A DNA stretch of 64,000 nucleotides from CAYGSN01 sp964352675 (GCA_964352675.1 CAYGSN010000009.1:1-64000); one strand, 5' to 3'. Shown: positions 35,370 to 44,718, counted from the first letter of the stretch. Notes: generated by a model from the letters alone, not told the origin. Translations and numbers: made by a program.

Positions 35370-38300
35370 TTAAACGCTCAGCGCCTCATCGATAAGCCGC
35401 GTCTGCTCCTCCTGATGACGGCTATGCAGGCCCGTCGCTGGAGCAGCTGCCGGGTTACGGCCTATATATTTTGGGCGTCCGGCCTTGTGCGATACAGCCT
35501 CCAAGGCGTTCTCAAGGCGCGGCTCTACGAATGACCACGAGCCCTGATTTTTCGGCTCTTCCTGACACCACACAATATCGGCATTCTTAAACTGTGAAAG
35601 CTCTTCCGCCATATCGGCCAGCGGGAAAGGGTAAAGTTGCTCCAGACGCATGATATAAACATCCTTGATGCCACGATCCCGGCGCTCCTGCAGCAAATCG
35701 TAATAGACCTTGCCGGAGCACAAAACCACGCGCTTTATATCATCCGGGCTAACCAGTTCCTGATAATCGTCATCCCACAGGAAGCGGTGGAACGTGCTGT
35801 CGCCTGCAAACATATTCATCGAAGACACTGCCAGCTTATGCCGCAGGAGGGATTTCGGCGTCATCAGCACCAGCGGCTTGCGGAAATCGCGCATCATCTG
35901 GCGGCGCAAAATGTGGAAATAATTGGCCGGGGTCGTACAGTTGGCGACCTGCCAGTTATCCTCTGCGCACATTTGTAAAAACCTTTCCAGACGTGCGGAG
36001 GAATGCTCCGGCCCCTGCCCCTCATAACCGTGCGGCAGGAGCATCACAAGACCGGACATGCGCAACCATTTTATTTCACCGGATGCAATAAACTGGTCGA
36101 TCAAAACTTGCGCACCGTTCACGAAATCCCCGAACTGCGCTTCCCACAGCACCAACGTCTTCGGATCGGCCAGTGAATAACCGTACTCAAAACCCAGCAC
36201 GGCGGCTTCCGAAAGCGGGCTGTCGTGGATTTCAAAATGGTCCGGGCGATCCGTATAGTTACGCAGCGGTATATATTTCTCTTCTGTTTCCTGATCGTAC
36301 CAAATCGCATGGCGCTGCGAGAACGTGCCGCGCCCGACATCCTGCCCGGTCAGGCGAACACCCAGATTGTCTTGAACCAAAGTCCCAAAGGCCAGCGCCT
36401 CACCCATGGCCCAATCGAATCCTTCACCGGTTTCCAGCATTTTCTTTTTGGCGTCCAGCACGCGCTGAAGCTTTTTGTTAATCCTAAAGCCGTCGGGAAC
36501 CGTGGTTAAGAGTTTGCCGATTTCCTGCAAATTCTCTTTACTCACAGCGGTTTTTCCACGCCGCGCGCCCTCTTGCTCACTTGTTGTTTTAAAACCTTCC
36601 CAGGCACCACCAAGAAAATCCGCTTCATTTGGTTTATAAGATTTTGTGGCCTCAAACGCATCATCCAGATAGTTCGTAAACTCATCGCGGATCGCTTTCC
36701 CTTCCTCCGGTGTGATCACTTTTTCGGCAATCAACTGGTTCTCGTATATTGAAGAGGTGCTTTCCTGTTTCGCGATCTTTTTGTACATCAGCGGCTGGGT
36801 AAAGGCCGGCTCATCACCCTCATTGTGACCGTAGCGGCGATAACAGAACATATCGATCACAACATCTTTTTTAAATTGCTGACGGAATTCGGTCGCGATG
36901 CGCGCAACATGCACAACGGCCTCGGGATCATCACCGTTCACATGAAAAATTGGCGCAGCCAGCATCTTCGCTACATCTGTACAATACGGACCGGAGCGCG
37001 AAAATTTCGGCATGGTCGTAAAGCCGATCTGGTTGTTAATGACAATATGCATTGTTCCACCAACACGATAGCCCGGAAGATCCGAAATCATAAGCGTCTC
37101 AGCCGTGATTCCCTGTCCTGCAAATGCTGCATCTCCGTGCAGCAAAAGCGGCAGAACTTTCTGCGATTCCTTATCACCTTTCAGCGTTTGTTTGGCACGT
37201 ACTTTACCAATCACAACTGGGTTGACAAACTCCAGGTGTGATGGATTGGCCGTCAAAGACAGGTGGATCGTATTGCCATCGAAATCCCGGTCACTGGAGG
37301 TTCCCAAATGGTATTTTACATCACCGGAGCCCAGTACACCCTCCGGCGTGGAGGATTGCCCCTGAAACTCTGCAAAAATGGTCGTAAACGGCTTGCCCAT
37401 GACATTCGCCAGAACGTTCAGACGGCCACGGTGCGCCATACCAATCACGATTTCTTCCAGGCCGTCCTGTCCCCCACGCTTCATAATTTGTTCGATGCAC
37501 GGGATCAAAGCCTCTCCACCATCTATACCGAAACGTTTTGTTCCGGGATATTTTTTGTGCAGAAACTGCTCGAAAATTTCGGAGGCCACCAGACGTTGAA
37601 GGATCGCACGCTTGCCATTCACGGTAAATTCTGTTTGATTGCGGGGCGCTTCAATCCGTTGTTGCACCCATGACTTTTCTTCTGGATCGCTCAGATGCAA
37701 AAACTCAACACCGATTGTGCCACAATAAATTTTCTCCAGCGCCGCCATAATCTCGGTCAGCGTCGCCGTCTCCAGCCCCAAAACACCATTCATAAAAATC
37801 GGACGGCTGTAATCGGATCCTGAAAAGCCGTAATGCGCGGGGTCCAGCTCCGGGTGGTAGTTCTTTTCTTTTAACTCGAGCGGATCCAGCTTCGCCAGCA
37901 GATGCCCACGTGCGCGGTAGGCCCGCACCAACATCAGCGCGTTTATGGAATCGCGCGTGGCCTGGCGTATAGAACCGGCATTGATATCAACGGGTGCGCC
38001 GTCTTTCGCCGCATTTTGTTCCGCCGCAGGTTCGCCCATATGATCCGTCAAATGCGCCCCCGCACCCATATGCGCAAAGCGTCTAGAGGATTTACGATTC
38101 TCCGCCGGGGTCCAGCTCGCCCCGGCCAGCTCCTGCAACAACCCGGCTTCATTATCATTCAGACCGCCAAAAAACTCACGCCAGCTCTCATCCACCTTGT
38201 CGGCGTTTGACAGGTATTCGCCGTAAAGATGAGCAATATATTCTGCATTCGCACTGTCGAGAAATGTCAGGTCTTCTCTGTTTTCTTTTTCCTGGGCCAT
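35370..38300 (-). CDS. sucA: 2-oxoglutarate dehydrogenase E1
   Basis: The thiamine-diphosphate-dependent decarboxylase of the TCA cycle. It is 976 aa and starts with the short E1 N-terminal segment (FLDSANAEYIAHLYGEYL). The cofactor motif GDAAFAGQG...NNQIGFTT and the MAHRGRLNVLANV block are present. The C-terminal transketolase-like domain (HGYEGQGPEHSSARLERFL) is intact. It is followed closely by the thi genes and then sucB, and is preceded by an unknown gene (38407-38967) where sucD would be expected. Confidence 0.97.
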   Translation of the reverse strand: MAQEKENREDLTFLDSANAEYIAHLYGEYLSNADKVDESWREFFGGLNDNEAGLLQELAGASWTPAENRKSSRRFAHMGAGAHLTDHMGEPAAEQNAAKDGAPVDINAGSIRQATRDSINALMLVRAYRARGHLLAKLDPLELKEKNYHPELDPAHYGFSGSDYSRPIFMNGVLGLETATLTEIMAALEKIYCGTIGVEFLHLSDPEEKSWVQQRIEAPRNQTEFTVNGKRAILQRLVASEIFEQFLHKKYPGTKRFGIDGGEALIPCIEQIMKRGGQDGLEEIVIGMAHRGRLNVLANVMGKPFTTIFAEFQGQSSTPEGVLGSGDVKYHLGTSSDRDFDGNTIHLSLTANPSHLEFVNPVVIGKVRAKQTLKGDKESQKVLPLLLHGDAAFAGQGITAETLMISDLPGYRVGGTMHIVINNQIGFTTMPKFSRSGPYCTDVAKMLAAPIFHVNGDDPEAVVHVARIATEFRQQFKKDVVIDMFCYRRYGHNEGDEPAFTQPLMYKKIAKQESTSSIYENQLIAEKVITPEEGKAIRDEFTNYLDDAFEATKSYKPNEADFLGGAWEGFKTTSEQEGARRGKTAVSKENLQEIGKLLTTVPDGFRINKKLQRVLDAKKKMLETGEGFDWAMGEALAFGTLVQDNLGVRLTGQDVGRGTFSQRHAIWYDQETEEKYIPLRNYTDRPDHFEIHDSPLSEAAVLGFEYGYSLADPKTLVLWEAQFGDFVNGAQVLIDQFIASGEIKWLRMSGLVMLLPHGYEGQGPEHSSARLERFLQMCAEDNWQVANCTTPANYFHILRRQMMRDFRKPLVLMTPKSLLRHKLAVSSMNMFAGDSTFHRFLWDDDYQELVSPDDIKRVVLCSGKVYYDLLQERRDRGIKDVYIMRLEQLYPFPLADMAEELSQFKNADIVWCQEEPKNQGSWSFVEPRLENALEAVSHKAGRPKYIGRNPAAAPATGLHSRHQEEQTRLIDEALSV

Positions 38301-38406
38301 ATTTATACCGGGAGCGTCCCGCCTTCTGATCGGAAATGTTGAAATATTAAGGCTTTAATCATAGCAAAGCCTGATGTGAAGGAAAGGCTTAATTCATCTT
38401 TTACGC

Positions 38407-38967
38407 CTATGAATAGCTGGCCCCCAATGCGTTGGCCAGAGCATCAAGCGCCCGGCGCTCCTGCGGAGAAATATTCAGATATTCTTGAAATCCCATAGTT
38501 TTCATGCGCATGCGGGTCGCCCGCATTTTAGAGAGCTTGAACCCGATATAGGCTTTCAGGCGTGCAAACAGCGAATTCATCTCTTCATATTCCCGGAACG
38601 CCAGCGCCACGGCTTCCCCGATCTCGATCAGGTAATTGCGAAATGCCGCAACCTCCTTTTCTCCCAAATGGCTGCGCATCACATCAACCGCAAACTCACA
38701 ATCCGTCAGAACGCCGGAAATATTCTTTCCCCATTCCGGCCATTGGTCTTTTTGGTGCAGTGTTTCGCTGATAATATACTGGATTTCCTCGGCTCCGAAC
38801 ACCTGCTCGGCAAAACCGTGAATAATCCCGGATAGGGCGTCCAGCTCACGCTGTTGGGCTTCCTTGCCGCCGGAAGTGTCGCTCTTACTGACCCATAACC
38901 CAACGCGGTAGGGTAGGCTGACAATGATCTTTTTTTGGTCGTCTGTTAAACGTTCGAGAATGTTCAT
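38407..38967 (-). CDS. Hypothetical protein, about 186 aa
   Basis: Not recognised. It is helical, with no signal peptide. The start at the ATG 38965-38967 (MNILERLTDDQKKIIV) is fixed by an AGGAG about 10 nt upstream. It contains a basic helix (KLSKMRATRMRMKTMGF) near the C-terminus. It lies upstream of sucA on the same strand, 106 nt away, and may be co-transcribed with it. Function unknown. Confidence 0.65.
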   Translation of the reverse strand: MNILERLTDDQKKIIVSLPYRVGLWVSKSDTSGGKEAQQRELDALSGIIHGFAEQVFGAEEIQYIISETLHQKDQWPEWGKNISGVLTDCEFAVDVMRSHLGEKEVAAFRNYLIEIGEAVALAFREYEEMNSLFARLKAYIGFKLSKMRATRMRMKTMGFQEYLNISPQERRALDALANALGASYS

Positions 38968-39046
38968 GAAGATGAGGCTCCTGTTACTTTCACTGTACAG
39001 TGATTTCACAGAAGCCTCAATTGCTTGCTTTCCAATTCACGGTTAA

Positions 39047-39089
39047 GGGTCAGGGAGGGGCTTGGAAAGCGCTTGGGTTGGGGTTGGGG
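39047..39089 (+). repeat. G-run cluster (possible G-quadruplex)
   Basis: Six runs of three or four G occur in 43 nt on the plus strand (39047, 39053, 39057, 39075, 39080, 39086), the last three as GGG-TT-GGGG-TT-GGGG. They lie upstream of the 38407-38967 gene, whose template strand is the G-rich one. Confidence 0.6.
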
Positions 39090-39125
39090 TAAACTTACTC
39101 TTGCCTGCGTCGTTTGGCCTTTCAC

Positions 39126-39245
39126 TTAAAACGGGATATACGCGCCGACCCAGTGCCACACATCCTGGGGCACGTTCCGGTCGATGATATTCACCATGGC
39201 CATGATACAAAGTGTTGTGGCGGCTCCGTAAATATAGTTACTCAT
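39126..39245 (-). CDS. Small membrane protein, 39 aa
   Basis: A short frame read from the ATG at 39243-39245, with a GGGAGAT site about 7 nt upstream. It begins MSNYIYGAATTLCIMAMVNI and continues with IDRNVPQDVWHW. Residues 4-21 could form one membrane helix, and the end is aromatic (VGAYIPF). The frame is too short for routine gene callers. The clean start signal and the hydrophobic helix with a Trp-rich interface make it credible. Function unknown. Confidence 0.5.
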   Translation of the reverse strand: MSNYIYGAATTLCIMAMVNIIDRNVPQDVWHWVGAYIPF

Positions 39246-39435
39246 TATCTGATCTCCCGGTTTTACAAAGTGTTTATCCTATAGAGAAAGAGATGCAAGC
39301 ATTATGCCAAATGCATTGGGAATTTTTTCTATTGTATTTCAAACATTTAAAGAAAAACCCGCATAAATCCGCCAGCAAAAAAGCGGCAAAAAACGCCGCC
39401 TTTCATTGCCGATCGGCATTATTTTCCGTAAATAA

Positions 39436-39464
39436 TTGACGTGGTGTTTTTCCTAAGCTAAAGT
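39436..39464 (+). promoter_or_regulatory. Promoter of the 39491 lipoprotein gene
   Basis: TTGACG (39436-39441), a 17-nt spacer and TAAAGT (39459-39464), giving a start near 39471 and a 20-nt leader that contains AGAGA before the ATG. Confidence 0.6.
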
Positions 39465-39490
39465 CAAAAAAATTTAGAGAACCAAATAAT

Positions 39491-40333
39491 ATGAAGAAAA
39501 CACGATATAGAAGCTTTGGCCTTATTAGCCCCCTATTTTTAAGCATTGCTGCGGGCTGTTCAAGCTTTAGAGCCTCTCCCGAGCAAACCGATCAAAAAGA
39601 TACAGGTTTTTATGCTCATATTTTATATGACACAATTAGAGATGGTGGGCATCATTTAGATGCTCCAGAGCCTGACAGCAATGCTGAATTCGTGCTGAAC
39701 GGATTGAGATTGAAATATATTTCTGAAGTATTTGAAGACCCAATTAAAAATGATGAAATTGATAGATTCTTAGACGATATTGAAACTCTTAGCGTTAGAG
39801 AAAAAATTGATGCCATCCACACTTTTTCAAAATCATTTCTAAAACCGAAGACAACAGATAGCTTCAATTTCTCGAGAGCCATCTCAGACAGAAGTGGTGA
39901 TTGCCATGACTATAGTTGGCTCAATCTGTACTTGCTTGTTGCCTCTAACCTTAAACTGAACCAGCTTTTCCATTTGGCTATAAATTCCTACTACCCTGGC
40001 ATTACACCGCCTGAAGACGCCCTATCACTTATTGATCATGCTGTTGCTGCTGTTGTTCTTGATAACGGGGACATTATTGTAATGGACCATAATATGGCGC
40101 GCCCACTTCCGCTCAGCCCGGACCTGACTTGTTATGATCCAGGAGCTTTTCCTGAAATATTACATATTAATGAAATCGCAATGGTTTTAGGCCTGTCTTT
40201 TGATCTTCAACCAGTAATGTCAAGCAATGATCTAGGCCTTCTCTTGAAAACAACACTCGATTATCCCGACTCACCCTATGCGCGAAAAATCGGAGAGATT
40301 GACGAAGCTTCTGAACTAAATTTAGGTGATTAA
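39491..40333 (+). CDS. Predicted lipoprotein with transglutaminase-like C-H-D triad
   Basis: The N-terminus (LISPLFLSIAAGC) is a lipoprotein signal, with Cys23 as the modified residue. The later part has a papain/transglutaminase-like order of residues: Cys138 in SGDCHDYSW, His183 in LIDHAVAAVVLDNGD and Asp199 in IIVMDHNM. This matches the pattern of bacterial transglutaminase-like cysteine peptidases. The fold call is by motif only. Base composition is clearly more AT-rich than the flanking suc genes, which suggests transfer. It lies between sucD (convergent, 4-nt stop overlap) and the small 39126-39245 gene. Probably periplasmic and membrane-anchored. Confidence 0.7.
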   Translation: MKKTRYRSFGLISPLFLSIAAGCSSFRASPEQTDQKDTGFYAHILYDTIRDGGHHLDAPEPDSNAEFVLNGLRLKYISEVFEDPIKNDEIDRFLDDIETLSVREKIDAIHTFSKSFLKPKTTDSFNFSRAISDRSGDCHDYSWLNLYLLVASNLKLNQLFHLAINSYYPGITPPEDALSLIDHAVAAVVLDNGDIIVMDHNMARPLPLSPDLTCYDPGAFPEILHINEIAMVLGLSFDLQPVMSSNDLGLLLKTTLDYPDSPYARKIGEIDEASELNLGD

Positions 40334-41205
40334 GCCGCCATCGCTTTCACGACCGCATCACCAAGACCGGCGGGTGATTCAGAGACTACAAAACCAGCGG
40401 AGCGCATCGCGTCCATCTTCGCTGGAGCCGTATCGTCGCCGCCGGAAATAATCGCACCGGCATGGCCCATGCGTTTCCCTGGAGGGGCCGTTGCGCCCGC
40501 AATAAAGCCTGCAATCGGCTTTTTGGTTTTAAGACCTTTATAGAAGTCACAGGCCTCAATCTCTGCCGAGCCGCCAATTTCCCCGATCATCAGGATGGCT
40601 TCTGTTTCGTCATCATCCATGAACATTTCAATGCAATCGATGAAGTTCGTTCCATTGACCGGATCACCACCGATACCGATGCAGGTGCTCTGGCCCAGGC
40701 CAACCGCGCCGGTTTGCGCAACAGCCTCATAAGTAAGCGTCCCGGAGCGCGACACAATGCCCACCTTGCCGCGTTTGTGAATATGGCCGGGCATAATGCC
40801 GATCTTGCACTCGCCGGGTGTAATCACGCCGGGGCAGTTTGGCCCAATCAGGCGGGTTTTGGAGTTCTTCAACGCCGCTTTGACCTTCACCATATCGAGC
40901 ACCGGAATCCCTTCGGTGATACAAATCGCCAGCTCAATCTCCGCATTGATCGCTTCCATGATGGCCGCGGCCGCATAAGGCGGGGGTACGTAAATCACAG
41001 AAGCGTTACAGCCTGTGCGTTCCTTCGCTTCGGCCACCGTATCAAAAACAGGCAGGCCCAGATGCGTCGTCCCGCCCTTTTTCGGGGTCACGCCGCCGAC
41101 CATATTGGTGCCGTAGGCAATCGCCTGTTCGGAATGGAATGTGCCTTGAGAGCCCGTGAAGCCCTGACAGATAACTTTTGTGTCTTTGTTGACGAGAACT
41201 GACAT
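40330..41205 (-). CDS. sucD: Succinyl-CoA ligase alpha subunit
   Basis: Converts succinyl-CoA to succinate with formation of ATP or GTP. The N-terminal CoA-binding Rossmann domain (ICQGFTGSQGTFHSEQAIA), GIGGDPVNGTNFID and the phospho-His block MGHAGAIISGG are present. The length of 291 aa is normal. It follows sucC by 38 nt. Confidence 0.97.
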   Translation of the reverse strand: MSVLVNKDTKVICQGFTGSQGTFHSEQAIAYGTNMVGGVTPKKGGTTHLGLPVFDTVAEAKERTGCNASVIYVPPPYAAAAIMEAINAEIELAICITEGIPVLDMVKVKAALKNSKTRLIGPNCPGVITPGECKIGIMPGHIHKRGKVGIVSRSGTLTYEAVAQTGAVGLGQSTCIGIGGDPVNGTNFIDCIEMFMDDDETEAILMIGEIGGSAEIEACDFYKGLKTKKPIAGFIAGATAPPGKRMGHAGAIISGGDDTAPAKMDAMRSAGFVVSESPAGLGDAVVKAMAA

Positions 41206-41243
41206 GATGATTTTCTCCTTAGATTCAAATTAAATACCGAGAC

Positions 41244-42455
41244 TTAAGCTGCCTTCTGTGCTTTCTTTGTAGCTTCCACGACCTTCTTGGCGGCATCGTC
41301 GAGGTTATCGGCGCTGATGATCGGCAAGCCGGAATTGGCCATAAGCTCCTTACCTTTCTCGACATTCGTGCCTTCCAGACGCACAACCAGCGGCACTTTC
41401 AGCTTCACCTCTTTTGCCGCCGCAATCACGCCCTGGGCAATCACGTCGCACTTCATAATGCCGCCAAAGATGTTGACCAGAATGCCCTTCACGTTCGGAT
41501 CGGACAGGATAATTTTGAAGGCCACCGTCACGCGCTCCGCCGTGGCGCCGCCGCCGACATCCAGGAAGTTCGCCGGCTCCCCGCCATAAAGCTTAATGAT
41601 ATCCATCGTCGACATCGCAAGCCCCGCGCCATTGACCATACAACCAATATTCCCATCGAGGCGCACATAGGACAATTCATGATCCTTGGCGAGTTTTTCA
41701 TTCGCGTCTTCTTCGCTTTCATCACGCAACGCCGCGACATCCGGATGGCGAAACAGCGCATTGCCATCAAAGCTCATCTTCGCATCCAGCGCCATCACAT
41801 CATCACCCACGGTGATCAGCGGGTTGATCTCAATAATCTCCGCATCCAGTTCCATATAGGCTTTATACAGGCTCTCAAACAGCGTGATCGCGCTGTCTTT
41901 TTTCGCCCCGGTCAGCTGCAGCCCGGCAGCTAGTTTTTCGCCATCGGCCTTCGTAAAGCCTGCAATTGGGTCGATCGCGACATTGATGATTTTTTCCGGC
42001 GTGTTGTGCGCCACATCCTCAATATCCATTCCGCCCTCGGTCGAGACCATGAAGGCGACCTTGCTCTGCGCGCGGTCCAAAACGACGGAGCAATAATATT
42101 CCTTTTCAATATCCACACCATCGGTGACATACAGGCGCTGAACCTCTTTACCTTCCGGTCCGGTTTGCTTGGTGACCAGAACCTGGTTCATCATCGCCTC
42201 GGCGGCCTCTTTAACCTCATCCACCGTCTTGCACAGGCGCACGCCGCCTTTGCCTTCCGGGTTGTTTTTAAACTTGCCCGCGCCGCGTCCGCCGGCATGG
42301 ATCTGCGCCTTGATCACGAACAATGTCGTACCCCCCGCCTCAAGCTCTTTGGCGGCCTTTACGGCCTCATCAACGCTCATAGCCGGAATGCCTTTGGGCA
42401 CAGCGACACCGTATTTTTCGAGTAGTTCCTTAGCTTGGTATTCGTGAATATTCAT
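41244..42455 (-). CDS. sucC: Succinyl-CoA ligase beta subunit
   Basis: The ATP-grasp subunit that pairs with SucD. It begins MNIHEYQAKELLEKYGV and has HAGGRGAGKFKNN near the nucleotide site. The C-terminal domain has NIFGGIMKCDVIAQG and VVRLEGTNVEKGKEL. The length of 403 aa is slightly long but usual for alphaproteobacteria. Normally mdh precedes it directly. Here four kb of accessory genes separate the two. Confidence 0.96.
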   Translation of the reverse strand: MNIHEYQAKELLEKYGVAVPKGIPAMSVDEAVKAAKELEAGGTTLFVIKAQIHAGGRGAGKFKNNPEGKGGVRLCKTVDEVKEAAEAMMNQVLVTKQTGPEGKEVQRLYVTDGVDIEKEYYCSVVLDRAQSKVAFMVSTEGGMDIEDVAHNTPEKIINVAIDPIAGFTKADGEKLAAGLQLTGAKKDSAITLFESLYKAYMELDAEIIEINPLITVGDDVMALDAKMSFDGNALFRHPDVAALRDESEEDANEKLAKDHELSYVRLDGNIGCMVNGAGLAMSTMDIIKLYGGEPANFLDVGGGATAERVTVAFKIILSDPNVKGILVNIFGGIMKCDVIAQGVIAAAKEVKLKVPLVVRLEGTNVEKGKELMANSGLPIISADNLDDAAKKVVEATKKAQKAA

Positions 42456-42775
42456 GAGGGTTTGATCTCCGAAAGTTGGTCGGTGAAATAAGACGAATCA
42501 AGTATGGCCGCCCGGCTCCCCATTTGCAAGGCTTAAAGCCTGTAAATACAGGAGAAACCCGCTCTTTTCTATCCCTCCCCAAGCTCTCTTGAAATTCGCA
42601 ATTTCTGCCGATTTTCGCTAAAATAGATACAATATGATGATGTTTTAAAGCTTTTTTAACGAAATCCTAAGCTTTAAGGCGTATTTTCATAGGAAAAGGC
42701 GTAAAAGCCAAAACATAAAAGAATAAGACGGCAAACGGTGTAATAGCGCTCAAAACAGAGCAGAGGCGTGTTCCC
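42456..42775. other. Divergent intergenic region with an inverted repeat
   Basis: About 320 bases between the divergent sucC and 42776 genes. No credible gene is present. A 9-bp inverted repeat (ttaaagctt, 42645-42653, with 42669-42677) encloses 15 nt and could be an operator. A GGC/GCC mini-hairpin near 42695 resembles one before the 44227 gene. Promoters for both sides must lie here, but I see no clear boxes. Confidence 0.5.
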
Positions 42776-44128
42776 ATGAAACAGGATCAAAACGATCCCG
42801 TACAACAAAGCGAAGCGGCCACAGATTCCAACCAGAAAAACGGGAAATCTGGAACCGCACCTGGCGACTTTCTTTTTGAAACCGGCGCGGGCGTCACCGG
42901 TCCAGCCGGTGATATCAATGCCGTTCTAGAAGCCGGCAACAGCGGCAACCGGGGCGGAAATTCCAACAGCAACCGTCATTCCACGGAAGAAGAAAAGCGC
43001 AAAAAAGAGAAGAAAGACTCTGACATTTCCCCCGTGGCGCTGCTACAGCTCATGGGCGTGCTGTATGAAACCCAGCGTGAGATCGAACAACTGGGCAAAA
43101 AAATTGCCGGTCTAAAAATCTCGCTGAGCGACCTTTTGGAAGAACTTGGACTGATCGATTCCCAGCTCGAGCGTTTGGAAACCATTCGCGATACGCTGCC
43201 TCAGAACCGCTATGAACAGTTGCGCGAGCGTTATGGCGATATTCCGCTGCGCGAAATCGAAGAAGAATTCCTCATCCGCGACGATGCGGGCAACGCGGTG
43301 TATATCCAGCCCAAAACCGGCGAGGACGGCGAGGCATATCTCTACCGCCTTGAGGAAAACCCGGAAACCGGCGCACTGGAAAAAATTCGCTACGATGATA
43401 CCCAAGCAGCCGCATTCCTCGAAAAAGCCGCTGGGCCTGACACCATGATGTTCGCCAACGAAACCATGTTTTTCAACCGTGATCCGTCCAATGCGCTGGC
43501 GGCGAACTGGCGTGAAATCAACATCTCCCTCCCGGCCATGTTTGGCGGGCTGAATTTCAAAATCGGCGGGCCGCCTGCTGAAAACGGCGATCATATGATT
43601 GTCGTATGCGATGAAACCTCCTGCCGCCTCGTTGATAAGCGCACACTGACCGAGAAAGAACTAAAACAGGTCGAAGCAAAACTGAAAGAAGCGGAAACCG
43701 AATTGCATAGGGCCGAACAAAAAGCCGAAGATATCCGTGAACAGCTCAACTCCGGTGAAACAGTCGCTCTTGATAACCCTGAACCGGGAATGGATCACAA
43801 CTATAGCGAGGAAGAGCTGAGCCATATGCTCGCCGGTGGCCCGCTATCCCGCGAAGACCTTCGTGAATATTACGATATTGCACATCACCGGATTGATGAA
43901 ATTGCAAACCGCCTGTCCGACATGGCCGGGCGCACGACCTCTTTTGCCAAAGCGCTGGATGAGAATAATCCCAAGGCCGGACCGGCTCTGACAGGAACGT
44001 TCCAGCTTGCAGCCGCAGAACCAACCCCGGAGATAGAAGCTCCTGCGCTCAAACTGGCCGATCGCGCCCCCGAATTGGAAGAAACAACGGCCCGGCCGGT
44101 GGTTTCGGCCCCCGGCGCTGCGGCATAG
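42776..44128 (+). CDS. Hypothetical coiled-coil protein, 450 aa
   Basis: Not recognised. The N-terminal 85 residues are disordered, rich in Gln, Asn and Gly, and end in a Lys/Glu block. A coiled coil follows at about 90-145 (REIEQLGKKIAGLKISLSDL). A mixed region at 150-290 looks folded and includes FGGLNFKIGGPPAENG. A second coiled coil lies at about 300-335 (EAKLKEAETELHRAEQKAED), and the tail is Pro/Ala-rich. There is no signal peptide. The layout suggests a structural or scaffold protein. It is followed on the same strand by a small unknown gene and a secreted lytic transglycosylase gene. Confidence 0.75.
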   Translation: MKQDQNDPVQQSEAATDSNQKNGKSGTAPGDFLFETGAGVTGPAGDINAVLEAGNSGNRGGNSNSNRHSTEEEKRKKEKKDSDISPVALLQLMGVLYETQREIEQLGKKIAGLKISLSDLLEELGLIDSQLERLETIRDTLPQNRYEQLRERYGDIPLREIEEEFLIRDDAGNAVYIQPKTGEDGEAYLYRLEENPETGALEKIRYDDTQAAAFLEKAAGPDTMMFANETMFFNRDPSNALAANWREINISLPAMFGGLNFKIGGPPAENGDHMIVVCDETSCRLVDKRTLTEKELKQVEAKLKEAETELHRAEQKAEDIREQLNSGETVALDNPEPGMDHNYSEEELSHMLAGGPLSREDLREYYDIAHHRIDEIANRLSDMAGRTTSFAKALDENNPKAGPALTGTFQLAAAEPTPEIEAPALKLADRAPELEETTARPVVSAPGAAA

Positions 44129-44146
44129 AGATGATATTTTGGAATT

Positions 44147-44176
44147 TTGACCTGAACAGGGTGAAAACGGTATAAT
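44147..44176 (+). promoter_or_regulatory. Promoter of the 44227 gene
   Basis: TTGACC (44147-44152), an 18-nt spacer and a perfect TATAAT (44171-44176). The start would be near 44183, giving a leader of about 44 nt. So 44227 is not only read through from the 42776 gene. Confidence 0.7.
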
Positions 44177-44226
44177 AAAGGAACTTAGAAAAACGGCGAA
44201 AAGCCATTAATAGAAGCGGTGTTACA

Positions 44227-44718
44227 ATGAATCAAACAACTCCTCAGCCGGAGCAGGACGAACTGGATCCCCGTGTCAGGGACCTGGCCGAAGGGCTCGG
44301 CCTCGAAAAACCCGAATCCATGGGTTTTTCAGGCTTTTTCAGGGGGCTTTCAAATATTATCAGCACGCTGGTGCTGGGGATTTCCACGGCGATCCCGCCT
44401 TTGGGACGCGCTTTCAACCTGCCGACAGATTATGCGGATTACCGCCTGCACCAGGATGTCCTGCAGGGTGCCGGGATTTTCCCCAAGCGCCCTGACGTTC
44501 CCCAACCGGGCGATCCCGGCTATACGCAAATGCGCGAAACATTCACCCTCAGAATGGCACAGGGACCGGAGGATGATCTAGAAGGTCACAGGGGCCGTCT
44601 GGCCGAAGTCAGTCAGAATTTCAAACTGCAATATGCCTCTGCTGCGGCTCCGCCGGAGAGCAATCTAACAAGAGAACAATCGCTCACCAGTGACATGGTG
44701 CTGGGACGAACTGCCTAA
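44227..44718 (+). CDS. Hypothetical protein, 163 aa
   Basis: Not recognised. The N-terminus is acidic and Gln/Pro-rich (MNQTTPQPEQDELDPRVRDL). A central hydrophobic segment (FFRGLSNIISTLVLGISTAI, about residues 37-56) could be amphipathic or cross the membrane. The rest is soluble. Like the upstream 42776 protein it starts with a Gln-rich disordered stretch. It has its own strong promoter. Confidence 0.65.
   Translation: MNQTTPQPEQDELDPRVRDLAEGLGLEKPESMGFSGFFRGLSNIISTLVLGISTAIPPLGRAFNLPTDYADYRLHQDVLQGAGIFPKRPDVPQPGDPGYTQMRETFTLRMAQGPEDDLEGHRGRLAEVSQNFKLQYASAAAPPESNLTREQSLTSDMVLGRTA

Noticed and set aside
39380..39402. GCGGC/GCCGC hairpin with an A run on the left
   Set aside because: It would act on the minus strand, but no minus-strand gene ends there. 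Stem of only five pairs.
39212..39439. Plus-strand frame of 75 aa
   Set aside because: No start signal, overlaps the better-supported small minus-strand gene, and its end runs over the promoter of the 39491 gene.
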